From Marinobacter mobilis (GTDB taxonomy: Bacteria > Pseudomonadota > Gammaproteobacteria > Pseudomonadales > Oleiphilaceae): a DNA stretch of 64,000 nucleotides. The stretch covers positions 310,001 through 374,000 of the forward strand of contig NZ_FNNE01000003.1 of NCBI RefSeq assembly GCF_900106945.1, read 5' to 3'. The notes below the pieces were generated by a model. The model worked only from the letters and a program-made list of their open reading frames with translations, was not told the DNA's origin and did not search any database. The translations under genes were made by a program, and so were the position numbers. This document shows positions 39,674-51,196 of the stretch, in pieces; positions within the stretch are counted from its first letter, which is position 1, and every line of letters starts with the position of its first letter.

Positions 39674-42316
39674 ATGGCAGAGGCAAAAAAATCGACTCAA
39701 CTACCGCCGCTCACTGAGAAGCAAAAGCGTTTTCACGGTCTGGTCGCTCAAGGTGCCCGGGAAGGTGCGGTGATTGCCCTGATTGTGCTGGCGATCTATC
39801 TGACCATGGCGTTGGTCACGTTCAGCCCGGCTGATCCAGGCTGGGCGAGTATCGGCCACCAGACCGAGGTCACCAATGCTGCCGGACGCACCGGCGCCTG
39901 GCTGGCCAGTCTGTTTATGGACTTTTTTGGCCACGTTGCCTTCCTGTTCCCGGTGATGGTTGCCGGGTACGCCATCATGCTGGTCCGGCGCCGGAATGAC
40001 CCACTTGAGATGCACTGGCCACTGTTCCTGTTACGCTTCGGCGGCTTTGCGCTCATCCTGCTTTCACTGACCAGCCTGCTTGCACTCTATTCGGTCATGG
40101 GACTGAGCGCCTCGTCTGGTGGTGTCATGGGGATTGCTGTTTCTGATGCGATGGTGCGGCTGTTCAACTTGCCTGCCACCACCTTGCTTTTAGTGGCTAT
40201 ATTCCTGTTTGCGCTTACGGTGACCACCGGGTTGTCCTGGTTCTGGCTTATGGACCGTCTTGGAGCGCTGACCCTTGCCGGATATGAGCGTATCCGGGCG
40301 TTCGCCCACGGCCGCCTTGAAAAGAACACGTCTCGGTCCAACCCGGTTGAGCAAAAAAGTCGCCCGAAGAAGCCTGACCCTGAACCAGAACCGCCGATTC
40401 TCAGCAATCCAGTCGAACAGGGCGCTAGCCGCGCGCCAAAAGTCGGCTTGCTGCAACGGTTTGGCGGACTGTTTAAGCGCGCTCCGAAGCAGGGTAGGGT
40501 AGTGCCGCCTCAGCAGCGACGGATCGAGCCTGGCCTTGACGGTGTGGCGCCGGGTATTGATGACACTTCGTATCTGGAAAGTTTTGCCTCCGAGAACGAT
40601 TCGGTTCCCTGGACGGAAGAGCCTATGGAAGCGGATGAACGCCGGGATGTGGTACGTCAACCCGTTAAATCTCGTGAAGAACCGGTCAAAAAGCCGGTAA
40701 ATGACGAGAAAAAGACCGGAAAATCTCTCAAGATCCTGCCTTTCAAGCGAGATGAATCTGCTCGTAAAAAAGAGCCGGAAAGCCAGCCGTCGTTGTTTGA
40801 TGACATCGAGAGCGCGATTCCTCCCATTTCTCTGCTGGACCCCCCGGAAGAGCATAAGGAGAAGGGGTATTCCCCCGAGTCGCTTGAGCATATGTCGCGA
40901 CTGCTTGAAGAAAAGTTGTCGGATTTTGGGGTTACGGTGGAAGTGGTTGAGGTCAATCCAGGGCCTGTAATCACCCGCTTTGAAATCAAACCTGCACCGG
41001 GAGTGAAGGTCAGCAAGATTTCCAATCTTGCGAAGGACCTTGCCCGTTCGCTGGCCGTACTGAGTGTTCGTGTCGTTGAGGTTATTCCGGGCAAGTCAGT
41101 GATTGGTATAGAGATCCCTAACGAAGCCCGGGAAATGGTCCGGCTCAGTGAAGTACTGGGCGCGCGGGTTTTCGAAGAATCATCGTCGCCGCTGACCCTG
41201 GCCTTGGGTAACGATATTGGCGGTAACCCGATGGTTGCCAATCTTGCCAAGATGCCCCACTTGCTGGTAGCCGGTACCACCGGTTCCGGTAAATCGGTTG
41301 GGGTTAACGCCATGCTGCTCAGTATGTTGCTTAAAGCGACGCCGGAAGAAGTCCGCTTCATCATGGTGGATCCCAAGATGCTCGAACTGAGTATCTACGA
41401 TGGTATTCCGCATTTGCTCGCACCGGTTGTGACTGACATGAAGGAAGCCGCCAATGGTCTCCGTTGGTGTGTGGCTGAAATGGAACGGCGTTATCGCCTG
41501 ATGGCGAATCTCGGGGTCCGCAACATTGCCGGTTACAACCGCAAGGTCAAAGATGCCCAGGAAGCAGGCGAACCCTTGCTCGACCCGCTGTGGAAGCCTG
41601 ATGAGTATCTGGCCAACGATGAGCAGGAACGGCCGGAGCTAGAAACGCTGCCGTTCATTGTCGTGGTGATCGATGAATTCGCTGACATGATGATGATTGT
41701 CGGCAAAAAAGTGGAAGAATTGATTGCCCGCATCGCGCAGAAAGCCCGGGCAGCGGGAATTCATCTGATCCTGGCCACCCAGAGACCGTCTGTGGATGTG
41801 ATTACCGGTCTGATCAAGGCCAATATCCCAACCCGGATTTCGTTCCAGGTGTCCTCAAAAATCGATTCCCGCACGGTACTCGATCAGGGAGGGGCCGAAC
41901 AGTTGCTGGGGCATGGCGATATGCTTTACATGCCACCAGGCACTGGTTTGCCCGTCCGGGTTCATGGTGCCTTTGTCGACGATGACGAAGTGCACCGGGT
42001 GGTGAGTGCCTGGAAGGCCCGCGGCGAACCGGTTTATGTGGAAGACGTTCTCAATGGCGCGGAGGGTGAAAGTCTGCCTGGCGTGCCGTCGCTGTCCGAA
42101 GGCGGTGACAATGAAAGTGACTCGCTGTTTGATGAGGCGGTGGCATTTGTCACTGAAGGGCGGCGGGTGTCGATTTCTTCAGTACAGAGAAAATTCAAGA
42201 TTGGTTATAACCGTGCTGCCAACCTGGTAGAGGCCATGGAGGCGTCAGGGGTTGTAAGTGCCGCCGGTCATAATGGCACTCGGGAAGTGCTGGCACCGCC
42301 ACCGCCAAGAGACTAG
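39674..42316 (+). CDS. ftsK: DNA translocase FtsK
   Basis: FtsK pumps DNA at the division septum and helps resolve chromosome dimers. The 880-residue protein has four N-terminal membrane segments (within about 25-195), a charged variable linker (about 210-400), the RecA-like motor with Walker [10 protein letters not shown] (about 533-541) and Walker [15 protein letters not shown], and the C-terminal gamma winged helix that reads KOPS sites (about 818-862, [21 protein letters not shown]). The gap before it (39569-39673) holds a 12-bp palindrome CCGGAATTCCGG at 39619-39630. Confidence 0.96.
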   Translation: MAEAKKSTQLPPLTEKQKRFHGLVAQGAREGAVIALIVLAIYLTMALVTFSPADPGWASIGHQTEVTNAAGRTGAWLASLFMDFFGHVAFLFPVMVAGYAIMLVRRRNDPLEMHWPLFLLRFGGFALILLSLTSLLALYSVMGLSASSGGVMGIAVSDAMVRLFNLPATTLLLVAIFLFALTVTTGLSWFWLMDRLGALTLAGYERIRAFAHGRLEKNTSRSNPVEQKSRPKKPDPEPEPPILSNPVEQGASRAPKVGLLQRFGGLFKRAPKQGRVVPPQQRRIEPGLDGVAPGIDDTSYLESFASENDSVPWTEEPMEADERRDVVRQPVKSREEPVKKPVNDEKKTGKSLKILPFKRDESARKKEPESQPSLFDDIESAIPPISLLDPPEEHKEKGYSPESLEHMSRLLEEKLSDFGVTVEVVEVNPGPVITRFEIKPAPGVKVSKISNLAKDLARSLAVLSVRVVEVIPGKSVIGIEIPNEAREMVRLSEVLGARVFEESSSPLTLALGNDIGGNPMVANLAKMPHLLVAGTTGSGKSVGVNAMLLSMLLKATPEEVRFIMVDPKMLELSIYDGIPHLLAPVVTDMKEAANGLRWCVAEMERRYRLMANLGVRNIAGYNRKVKDAQEAGEPLLDPLWKPDEYLANDEQERPELETLPFIVVVIDEFADMMMIVGKKVEELIARIAQKARAAGIHLILATQRPSVDVITGLIKANIPTRISFQVSSKIDSRTVLDQGGAEQLLGHGDMLYMPPGTGLPVRVHGAFVDDDEVHRVVSAWKARGEPVYVEDVLNGAEGESLPGVPSLSEGGDNESDSLFDEAVAFVTEGRRVSISSVQRKFKIGYNRAANLVEAMEASGVVSAAGHNGTREVLAPPPPRD

Positions 42317-42326
42317 GAGAGGTTGT

Positions 42327-42974
42327 ATGGTTTTCCGAAAAATGATTCTTGGGTTCGTTGCACTGATGTTCGGGCTGGGCGCACAGTCCACCTTCGCTCA
42401 GCCGTCAGTGGATGCTGCAGGTGAACTCGCAGAAATACTCAAGGGATACCGAACTTATCAGGCCAGCTTTATACAGATTCTGGTCAGTGAAAACGGGGGC
42501 CCGGTACAGGAAACCCGGGGTGAACTGAAAGCCAAACGCCCAGGGCTGTTCTATTGGGAGACCCGGGCACCGCTTGCGCAGTTCATTGTCAGTGACGGTG
42601 AACAGGTATCCGTTTACGATCCGGACCTTGAGCAGGTAACGATTCATACACTTGATCAACGGGCCTCCAGTACACCGGCCTTACTGCTCAGTGGCGAAGT
42701 GGATAATCTCGCGGAAAGCTACGAAGTGACCCAGCGTGCACTGGGTGAGCAAACCCGGGAATTCACCCTGAAGCCCCGTAACCCGGATTCGCTGTTTGTG
42801 TCGTTGCGTCTGTCATTCTATGGTGGGGAACTGCAGGAAATGCGCATGGAGGATTCCCTCGCCCAGTTCAGCATCCTGAGCTTCGATCAGATCGAGCTCA
42901 ACGCGGACCTGCCAGATACCACCTTTACCCTGGAATATCCGGATGATGTCGATGTCATCCAGGACGAGATCTGA
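42327..42974 (+). CDS. lolA: Outer-membrane lipoprotein carrier protein LolA
   Basis: LolA ferries lipoproteins across the periplasm to LolB. The 215-residue protein has a signal peptide (MVFRKMILGFVALMFG...TFA|QPS) and the family segments YQASFIQILVSENGG, GELKAKRPGLFYWE and FTLKPRNPDSLFVSLRLSF. TAGGAGAGG lies before the ATG; the upstream in-frame 42258 codon lies inside ftsK. The stop overlaps rarA by one base. Confidence 0.94.
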   Translation: MVFRKMILGFVALMFGLGAQSTFAQPSVDAAGELAEILKGYRTYQASFIQILVSENGGPVQETRGELKAKRPGLFYWETRAPLAQFIVSDGEQVSVYDPDLEQVTIHTLDQRASSTPALLLSGEVDNLAESYEVTQRALGEQTREFTLKPRNPDSLFVSLRLSFYGGELQEMRMEDSLAQFSILSFDQIELNADLPDTTFTLEYPDDVDVIQDEI

Positions 42975-44317
42975 TGCAGGACAGCCTCTTTGGTGATCAG
43001 GGCGTTGAGCCGCTGGCTGCCAGAGTGCGGCCAAAGAATCTCGATGACTATGTTGGTCAGACCCATCTCGTAGGCCCCGGCAAGCCGTTACGACGAGCTG
43101 TCGAGCAGGAACAGCTGCACTCCATGATTTTGTGGGGGCCGCCCGGTGTCGGCAAGACCACCTTTGCCCGTCTGCTGGCCAACGTTGGTCAGCTCAGCTT
43201 TGAAACCCTGTCGGCTGTGCTAAGCGGTGTCAAGGACATACGTGAAGTCGTTCAGCGGGCGAAGTTGCGCAAGCAGTCAGAAGGACGCGGTACCCTGTTG
43301 TTCGTCGATGAGGTGCATCGTTTCAACAAGGGGCAGCAGGATGCCTTTCTTCCCCATATTGAAGATGGCACCTTTATATTTGTCGGTGCCACGACCGAAA
43401 ATCCTTCGTTTGAGCTCAATAGCGCCCTTTTGTCCCGTACGCGGGTCTATGTGCTCAAGAACCTGAGCGAAGACGAGTTGCTGTTGCTCCTCAGACGGGT
43501 GCTCGCCTCTGAAGAAGGATTGGCGGGTCAGGTTGCGGTCGCCGATGATGTGCTGGCACTGATTGCTTCCGCAGCCTCTGGCGACGCTCGCCGTGCCCTG
43601 AATATCCTCGAAGTGGGAAGCGATCTGGCGGAGCCTGATGACCAGGGTATACCGCAGATCACCCCCCAGAATCTTGAGATGGTCCTGCAAACCAGTCTGC
43701 GTCGGTTCGACAAGGGTGGCGACGTATTTTATGACCAGATCTCAGCGTTGCATAAATCCGTTCGCGGCTCTGATCCCGATGCTTCCCTGTATTGGCTCTG
43801 CCGGATGCTGGATGGCGGTTGTGACCCGCTTTACATTGCCCGCCGGTTGGTCCGCATTGCCAGTGAGGACATTGGTAACGCGGATCCCCGGGCGCTGCGA
43901 CTGAGTCTGGATGCCTGGGAAACCCAGGAACGGCTGGGCTCGCCGGAGGGAGAGCTCGCGTTGGCTCAGGCGGTCACGTACCTGGCCCTGGCGCCGAAAA
44001 GTATCGGTGTTTATCAGGCGTTTAATCGTTGTATGGCGGATATCCGCGATGAGCCGGACTACCAGGTACCGGTTCACCTGCGAAATGCGCCCACTCAACT
44101 GATGAAGTCCCTGGGGCACGGCGATGAATACCGCTATGCCCACGATGAACCCGGGGCATTTGCGGCAGGCGAGTCCTATTTTCCTGAGGCGATTCATGGG
44201 CGGCGTTACTATCACCCGGTCGATCGTGGACTGGAAATCAAGCTGGCAGAAAAGCGTGAACGACTCGATGCGCTGAATGATGCCAGTCCTCAGCAGCGTT
44301 ACCCCCGAAACGATTAG
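42974..44317 (+). CDS. rarA: Replication-associated recombination protein A (MgsA)
   Basis: RarA is an AAA+ ATPase that acts at stalled forks. The 447-residue protein begins MQDSLFGDQ, has RPKNLDDYVGQTHLVG, Walker A WGPPGVGKTTFARLLA, Walker B LLFVDEVHRFNKGQQDAFLP and sensor VGATTENPSFELNSALLSR. It starts within the lolA stop (TGATG), following the ftsK-lolA-rarA order seen in pseudomonads. Confidence 0.95.
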   Translation: MQDSLFGDQGVEPLAARVRPKNLDDYVGQTHLVGPGKPLRRAVEQEQLHSMILWGPPGVGKTTFARLLANVGQLSFETLSAVLSGVKDIREVVQRAKLRKQSEGRGTLLFVDEVHRFNKGQQDAFLPHIEDGTFIFVGATTENPSFELNSALLSRTRVYVLKNLSEDELLLLLRRVLASEEGLAGQVAVADDVLALIASAASGDARRALNILEVGSDLAEPDDQGIPQITPQNLEMVLQTSLRRFDKGGDVFYDQISALHKSVRGSDPDASLYWLCRMLDGGCDPLYIARRLVRIASEDIGNADPRALRLSLDAWETQERLGSPEGELALAQAVTYLALAPKSIGVYQAFNRCMADIRDEPDYQVPVHLRNAPTQLMKSLGHGDEYRYAHDEPGAFAAGESYFPEAIHGRRYYHPVDRGLEIKLAEKRERLDALNDASPQQRYPRND

Positions 44318-44359
44318 GCAGGCCCGTGCCCGGATTCTCGAAATGACTGCGCCGGTGCG

Positions 44360-46574
<2,215 letters not shown>

Positions 46575-46592
46575 CTCTCCACCCGGGTTAAA

Positions 46593-46634
46593 CAAAAAAG
46601 CCGAAGGCACAGTACGTGTCCTTCGGCTTTTTTG
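46593..46634. terminator. Bidirectional terminator between cobA and DAHP synthase
   Basis: CAAAAAAGCCGAAGG (46593-46607) pairs perfectly with CCTTCGGCTTTTTTG (46620-46634) around a 12-nt loop. The A- and T-runs serve both convergent genes. Confidence 0.95.
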
Positions 46635-46652
46635 TGGCGTTACGCCATGTGA

Positions 46653-47720
46653 TTAACGCTTGGGCAGCACATCCCTGAGCTTGTCACGCATGTCGCGGAT
46701 CGCTTTTTCTGTGGTGTCCCAGTCAATGCAGGCATCCGTGATGGACACACCGTATTTCATGTCGCTGAGGTTCTCCGGGATTGGCTGATTACCCCAGTTG
46801 AGATGGCTTTCGACCATCAGGCCCTGAATGGATTTGTTGCCTTCCAGGATCTGGTGGCTGATGTCTTGCATAACCAGAGGCTGCAGGCCCGGATCCTTGT
46901 TGGAGTTGGCGTGACTGCAGTCAACCATGATGGACTTGCGCAAGCCGGCTTTTTCCAGAGCTTTTTCGCACAGGGCAACGCTCACTGAATCGTAATTGGG
47001 CTTTCCGCCGCCTCCGCGAAGTACGACATGACCGTAGGCATTACCGGACGTACGGATGATGGAGACCTGACCCTGTTGGTTGATGCCCAGGAAGCTGTGA
47101 GGGTGCGACACGGACTTCATGGCATTCACGGCGACGTCGAGGCTGCCGTCGGTGCCGTTCTTGAAACCGATGGCCATGGACAGTCCACTGCTCATCTCAC
47201 GGTGCGTCTGGGATTCCGTGGTACGGGCCCCGATGGCAGACCAGGAGATGGTGTCCTGCAGGTATTGCGGCGAAATGGGATCAAGCGCTTCAGTCGCCGT
47301 TGGCAGACCCAGTTCGGCAATATCAAGCAGCAGCCGGCGGCCAATGTGCAGGCCCTGTTCGATATCGAAGGTGTCATCGAGGTGAGGGTCGTTAATCAGA
47401 CCTTTCCAGCCAACCGTGGTCCGTGGCTTTTCGAAATAGACCCGCATGACGATAAGCAGGGTGTCGCTGACTTCATCCGCCAGTACTTTCAGGCGTTCGG
47501 CATATTCGCGGGCAGCTTTGAGGTCGTGGATGGAACAGGGGCCAACGACGATAAACAGGCGGTGGTCTTTACCGTCCATGATGTCATAGATCGCCTGCCG
47601 GCCCTGGTCGACTGTGGCAGCTGCCTTTTCGGACAGCGGCATTTCCTTTTTCAGGGCCTCAGGGGTGATCAACGTTTCCTGGCTGGCCACGTTGACGTTC
47701 TCAAGCTTGTTGCCGGACAT
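46653..47720 (-). CDS. aroG: 3-deoxy-7-phosphoheptulonate (DAHP) synthase, class I
   Basis: This enzyme condenses PEP and erythrose 4-phosphate, the entry to the shikimate pathway that ends with aroC. The 355-residue protein has LFIVVGPCSIHD, RVYFEKPRTTVGWKGLINDP, SWSAIGARTTESQTHRE, GFKNGTDG and VDCSHANSNKDP. These are type I alpha features. Which aromatic amino acid inhibits it cannot be told, so the aroG symbol is approximate. It is separated from the DUF1631 gene by a divergent gap. Confidence 0.92.
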   Translation of the reverse strand: MSGNKLENVNVASQETLITPEALKKEMPLSEKAAATVDQGRQAIYDIMDGKDHRLFIVVGPCSIHDLKAAREYAERLKVLADEVSDTLLIVMRVYFEKPRTTVGWKGLINDPHLDDTFDIEQGLHIGRRLLLDIAELGLPTATEALDPISPQYLQDTISWSAIGARTTESQTHREMSSGLSMAIGFKNGTDGSLDVAVNAMKSVSHPHSFLGINQQGQVSIIRTSGNAYGHVVLRGGGGKPNYDSVSVALCEKALEKAGLRKSIMVDCSHANSNKDPGLQPLVMQDISHQILEGNKSIQGLMVESHLNWGNQPIPENLSDMKYGVSITDACIDWDTTEKAIRDMRDKLRDVLPKR

Positions 47721-48036
47721 TCTGTTCTTATCCTCGATGTATTACGTTCTCGGAAGCAATGTCACGAAAGAGAGGCTGCTCCCGACCTGAATCGTTGCGC
47801 ATGCTGGATCGGAGCGTCCCGCCCGGATTCCAGAGAGTTCGATATACTGCGCCATTTACATCGCCTTTGCAATCGGATGGACCCGCCTGTAGCCGCGGTT
47901 TTAGCGCATTCCCGGGTAATTTGCTGAACCTTGGAACGGGGCACCCTAATGTTCTGGACGCAGATTTAACAACGTGTTGCAATTGGGTACTCTGCTTAAT
48001 AATGCAATCTGTTCTCATCACTGGACCAAAGCGCTG
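47721..48036. other. Divergent intergenic region without a gene
   Basis: This 316-bp gap separates aroG from the DUF1631 gene and must hold promoters for both. Short open frames here overlap each other and lack ribosome binding sites. CAACGTGTTG near 47970 is a short dyad and an AT-rich TTAATAAT stretch lies near 47997. I see nothing more definite. Confidence 0.5.
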
Positions 48037-49593
48037 ATGTCATCCACGATCAACGAGAAGCCAGGGCAACTGGACGACCCGACATCAACCGATATTGTTG
48101 ATCCTATTATCCAGGGTATTCGCATCTCTGACCTGCCGTACCCGCTCAATCCGATTGGTGCTGGCCAGGTATCGGATTGGCGCCCTTTGCTACTGTCCTG
48201 TTGGAGTGAGCAGCGGGATGAAACCGTTGTTCATTTACTGAATTCTGTTTCAGTGACCTGGACCGTGACGCAAGTAAATTCAGCCTACATGGCTGATCGC
48301 ATCATGGATGCCTTTCTGGAAACCTCCGGCCTGAATGTGGTGCTTGCCCGGCAAGTGGCGAGGCTGCGCTTTTTCCTGGCCTGGCGGTTATCGGAAGAGG
48401 GTGGCCAGGCACTTGATGAATGCCTTCGACACTGGCTCGACAGCCTGGCGGAATGGCGGGGCTGGAGTGATTCTGGGGGGCGGTCCTCGCGGGCCTTGCT
48501 CGATCAGCTTGACGCCATGGTGATTGCGGTCGCCGCGAGTTTTGAACAGCAGTCTTTGTCTCCGTTCCGGGACTTTTGCGATCAATGGCAAAGGGACGCT
48601 CAGAGGCGCGCTGAACGGTCCGTGAAACTTCGCGAACGTCTGCTGCAGTCTGAATCCGGAATCGCCCGCCAGCGGCGCGCAGACCAGACCGCAAAAGCGG
48701 CTGTTGGTCGCGCGCTTGCTAACCGCCACTTACCCCTGGCGGTCGCGAACTTTATTCATGATTACTGGCTGCCCCTCATGCGGCAGGTGGCCTTTTCGAA
48801 TGGGGTTGACGCTGCCCAGTGGCGTCATGCCAACAAGCTGCTGGAATGGTTGGTGTGGATTGGCGATGCCACGCTCTCTGGCGGGGAAGACGAGCGGCTT
48901 TATCAGGTCGGCGAACAGATTAGCGACAAATTGGCCGATGTCTGGACACAGTCAATGGGAGGCGCCATGGCGGACGGAGCCACGGCTGCGGTTGAATCCG
49001 TCATCGTGGCGCGGTTGCGGGGTGAGCCCCTGGAGCTCGCTTCAACCTCAGGCAATGGCCGGTTTGAATACGATGAATCCTGGCTGGCCTTTTCAAAACC
49101 TTCCCAGGCGGATGTTGGGTCAGTATCCGGGCGGTGGTTCGTTGAGGGGAGTGGCGCTTCGGAGCAGCGACGCTACTTCTTTGCCTTGCTCGAAGAGACC
49201 AATGAGGTGTTATGGACAAACGGATTTGGGGTAAAGCTCGGGACGACGTCCTGGAGCGATTTTGTAGAAGCGCGGAACAAGGGCCTGCTGCGGATACTCC
49301 CCGCAACAAGGCAATTTCAGGATGTACTCCGTGAATCAGTGATTGAATTGCATCAGAACTATCAGAGTCAGCTCGAACAGCGGCAAAAGGCCGCCCGTGC
49401 AGCGAAAGACCAGGCGGAGGCGCTTCGTAGCAGAATTGAGGCAGCCGAGGCCCGCAAACGTGAAGAACTGGAACTGGAGCGCCGGGAAGCGGAGCGCGCC
49501 CAAGCTGAGCAAGAGCAGCAGCAACGGGAACAACGTGAAGCTGAAGCGCTCAGGGCTCATCGTAAAAAAGACTGGCGGCCCGCCAATCGGTAG
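48037..49593 (+). CDS. DUF1631 family protein, main part (frame ends early at an A6 run)
   Basis: The frame opens further up at 47974, but MSSTINEKPG at 48037 is the likely start, giving 518 residues. The middle has the DUF1631-like RHLPLAVANFIHDYWLPLMRQ followed by WRHANKLLEWLVWIGD, then a conserved FFALLEETNEVLWTNGFGVKLG block and a long charged coiled coil (about 440-510, rich in Gln, Arg, Glu). The frame then reads seven residues beyond AAA-AAA and stops. The expected C-terminal beta domain follows in the -1 frame (next entry). Function is unknown; DUF1631 genes often sit with PilZ genes, as here. Confidence 0.75.
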   Translation: MSSTINEKPGQLDDPTSTDIVDPIIQGIRISDLPYPLNPIGAGQVSDWRPLLLSCWSEQRDETVVHLLNSVSVTWTVTQVNSAYMADRIMDAFLETSGLNVVLARQVARLRFFLAWRLSEEGGQALDECLRHWLDSLAEWRGWSDSGGRSSRALLDQLDAMVIAVAASFEQQSLSPFRDFCDQWQRDAQRRAERSVKLRERLLQSESGIARQRRADQTAKAAVGRALANRHLPLAVANFIHDYWLPLMRQVAFSNGVDAAQWRHANKLLEWLVWIGDATLSGGEDERLYQVGEQISDKLADVWTQSMGGAMADGATAAVESVIVARLRGEPLELASTSGNGRFEYDESWLAFSKPSQADVGSVSGRWFVEGSGASEQRRYFFALLEETNEVLWTNGFGVKLGTTSWSDFVEARNKGLLRILPATRQFQDVLRESVIELHQNYQSQLEQRQKAARAAKDQAEALRSRIEAAEARKREELELERREAERAQAEQEQQQREQREAEALRAHRKKDWRPANR

Positions 49594-49856
49594 ACAATTT
49601 GAGCCTTGGGAGCTGGATCGTGGTCGAGAATGAGGTTGGGGGTGAAAACCTTTTGCGGCTCAAGTTGGCTGTCAGGATCCCGGCGACACAGAAGCTGATC
49701 TTCGTGGATCGACTTGGTCTGAACCGGACAGAGTACACCGAGAAAAGCCTGATTGGTGATCTGGTTCAGGGGCACGTGCGAATCCTCAGTGAGGCGGCGG
49801 AATTTGACGATACGCTGTCGCGGGTTGTTGGTCGCATCCGGGTAGGGAAATCCTGA
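49566..49856 (+). pseudogene. C-terminal part of the DUF1631 protein, in the -1 frame
   Basis: The -1 frame is open from 49566, right at the A6 run (49564-49569), to 49856. From LSLGSWIVVENE onward it encodes LRLKLAVRIPATQKLIFVDRLG and GHVRILSEAAEFDDTLSRVVGRIR, the pattern I know from the C-terminal domain of DUF1631 proteins. The TTG at 49599 has no ribosome binding site, so separate translation is unlikely. One extra A in the run would fuse both parts into about 606 residues. It is either a real frameshift mutation, a sequencing error, or ribosomal/polymerase slippage. Confidence 0.7.
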
Positions 49857-49868
49857 GCAGATCCATTA

Positions 49869-50285
49869 ATGAACGTGGAGCGGATAACCATGGACAGTCA
49901 TCCGGTACAAAAGAGTAAAAAGCGGACTGAACTGCGTGCCGATTTTCGGTTGGCGGGCAGGGCGTTGGTGGTTCTTGAAGTGGAGTCTGATGATCCCGGA
50001 GCAGGTCAGGGTGGCCGTACGATTTCAGCGGATACCCGCGATCTGTCTGCAGGGGGGGTCCGGATAGAAACCAAGGTGCCCGTAACCGTCGGGGCGCTAT
50101 TGGCGGCCAAAGTCCAACTGAACCCCAGTCAGCCTTTTCATGAGCTGGCTGTCGATGTTATGTGGTGTGAGCGGGTAAAATCGGTTCAGGGCTGCTGGCA
50201 GGTGGGACTTAAGGTGGTCAGTTCAGACACCCAGGCCTTTCTAAGTTGGGTTGATGCGGTAGCCCTTGCCCTGGCGGACGCCTGA
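49869..50285 (+). CDS. PilZ-domain protein, predicted c-di-GMP binder
   Basis: The 138-residue protein (or 131 from the ATG at 49890) has RTELR, fitting the RxxxR motif, and DLSAGGVRIET, fitting (D/N)xSxxG; together these are the c-di-GMP-binding residues that PilZ at 12327 lacks. It ends with WQVGLKVVSSDTQAFLSWV. It follows the DUF1631 gene by 12 bp and may share its transcript. The downstream partner is unknown. Confidence 0.88.
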   Translation: MNVERITMDSHPVQKSKKRTELRADFRLAGRALVVLEVESDDPGAGQGGRTISADTRDLSAGGVRIETKVPVTVGALLAAKVQLNPSQPFHELAVDVMWCERVKSVQGCWQVGLKVVSSDTQAFLSWVDAVALALADA

Positions 50286-50288
50286 GGC

Positions 50289-50323
50289 AGGGCGACCCTG
50301 GGAATGTCGTCCATGGTCGCCCT
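50289..50323. terminator. Terminator between the PilZ gene and fabI
   Basis: AGGGCGACC (50289-50297) pairs perfectly with GGTCGCCCT (50315-50323), a 9-bp stem with a 17-nt loop followed by TT. It lies between two convergent genes. The short T-run makes it moderate. Confidence 0.65.
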
Positions 50324-50347
50324 TTCTGGATTCAGCGGCTGTGAGGA

Positions 50348-51133
50348 TCAGTCTTCAAGATCGCCCATGGCCGTTACGTTGAAGCCAGCATCAACATGCA
50401 TGATCTCACCGGTCACACCACTGGCAAGATCGGAACACAGGAACGCGGCGGCATTACCGACTTCTTCCTGGGTTACGTTCCGACGCAGCGGTGCACGCTT
50501 GGCGTTTTCTGCCAACATGCGGCGGAAGCTCTTGATTCCCGACGCGGCAAGGGTCTTGATCGGACCTGCGGAGATACCATTAACCCGAACCCCGTCTTTG
50601 CCGAGGCTGGAGGCCATGAAGCGGACGTTGGCTTCGAGAGAAGCTTTGGCCAGGCCCATGACGTTGTAGTTTGGCAGTACTTTTTCGGCACCCAGGTAGC
50701 TCAGTGTCAGCAGAGAGCTGTTCTCGCTAAGCATGTTGCGGGCGCCTTTCGCCAGTGCGACAAAACTATAGGAGCTGATGTCGTGGGCAATCCGGAAGCC
50801 GTCACGGGTGGTGACGTCGACGTAATTGCCGTCAAGCTCGTGAGCGGGAGCAAAACCGACAGAGTGGACAATGATGTCGATCTTGTCCCAGTGCTCACCG
50901 ATGGCCTTGAACGCGGTCTCGATTTCTTCATCGCTGCCCACGTCACAGGGGAACGTCAGTGAGCTGCCCCAGCCTTCTGCAAACTTTTCAACCCGAGATT
51001 TGAGCTTGTCGTTCTGGTAGGTGAAAGCCAGTTCGGCCCCTTGCTGATAGAATGCTTCCGCGATACCGGCTGCGATGGAATGTTTGCTGGCTACGCCTAC
51101 AATCAGCGCTTTTTTGCCGCTGAGAATTCCCAT
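50348..51133 (-). CDS. fabI: Enoyl-[acyl-carrier-protein] reductase (NADH)
   Basis: FabI completes each fatty acid elongation cycle and is the classical triclosan target. The 261-residue SDR protein has [19 protein letters not shown] and the catalytic Tyr156 and Lys163 (YNVMGLAK), at the same positions as in E. coli FabI, with the Tyr of SYLGAEK upstream. The ATG at 51133 has AGGGAGA upstream; the open frame to 51175 does not match the family. It lies 63 bp after yejF, as in pseudomonads. Confidence 0.96.
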   Translation of the reverse strand: MGILSGKKALIVGVASKHSIAAGIAEAFYQQGAELAFTYQNDKLKSRVEKFAEGWGSSLTFPCDVGSDEEIETAFKAIGEHWDKIDIIVHSVGFAPAHELDGNYVDVTTRDGFRIAHDISSYSFVALAKGARNMLSENSSLLTLSYLGAEKVLPNYNVMGLAKASLEANVRFMASSLGKDGVRVNGISAGPIKTLAASGIKSFRRMLAENAKRAPLRRNVTQEEVGNAAAFLCSDLASGVTGEIMHVDAGFNVTAMGDLED

Positions 51134-51196
51134 TTGGTGTCTCCCTGAGTAGCAATGTTCAAGCATTATCCCCAAACCGGTTGTCTGGAGTTACGC

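Noticed and set aside
49564..49570. Programmed -1 frameshift site of the dnaX type (A AAA AAG)
   Set aside because: The bases match but the zero-frame reads AAA AAA GAC, not A AAA AAG, and I see no evident stimulatory stem just downstream; slippage is not excluded but an indel is simpler.
49599..49856. Independent 85-codon gene starting at TTG
   Set aside because: No ribosome binding site precedes it, and the sequence reads as the end of the DUF1631 protein.
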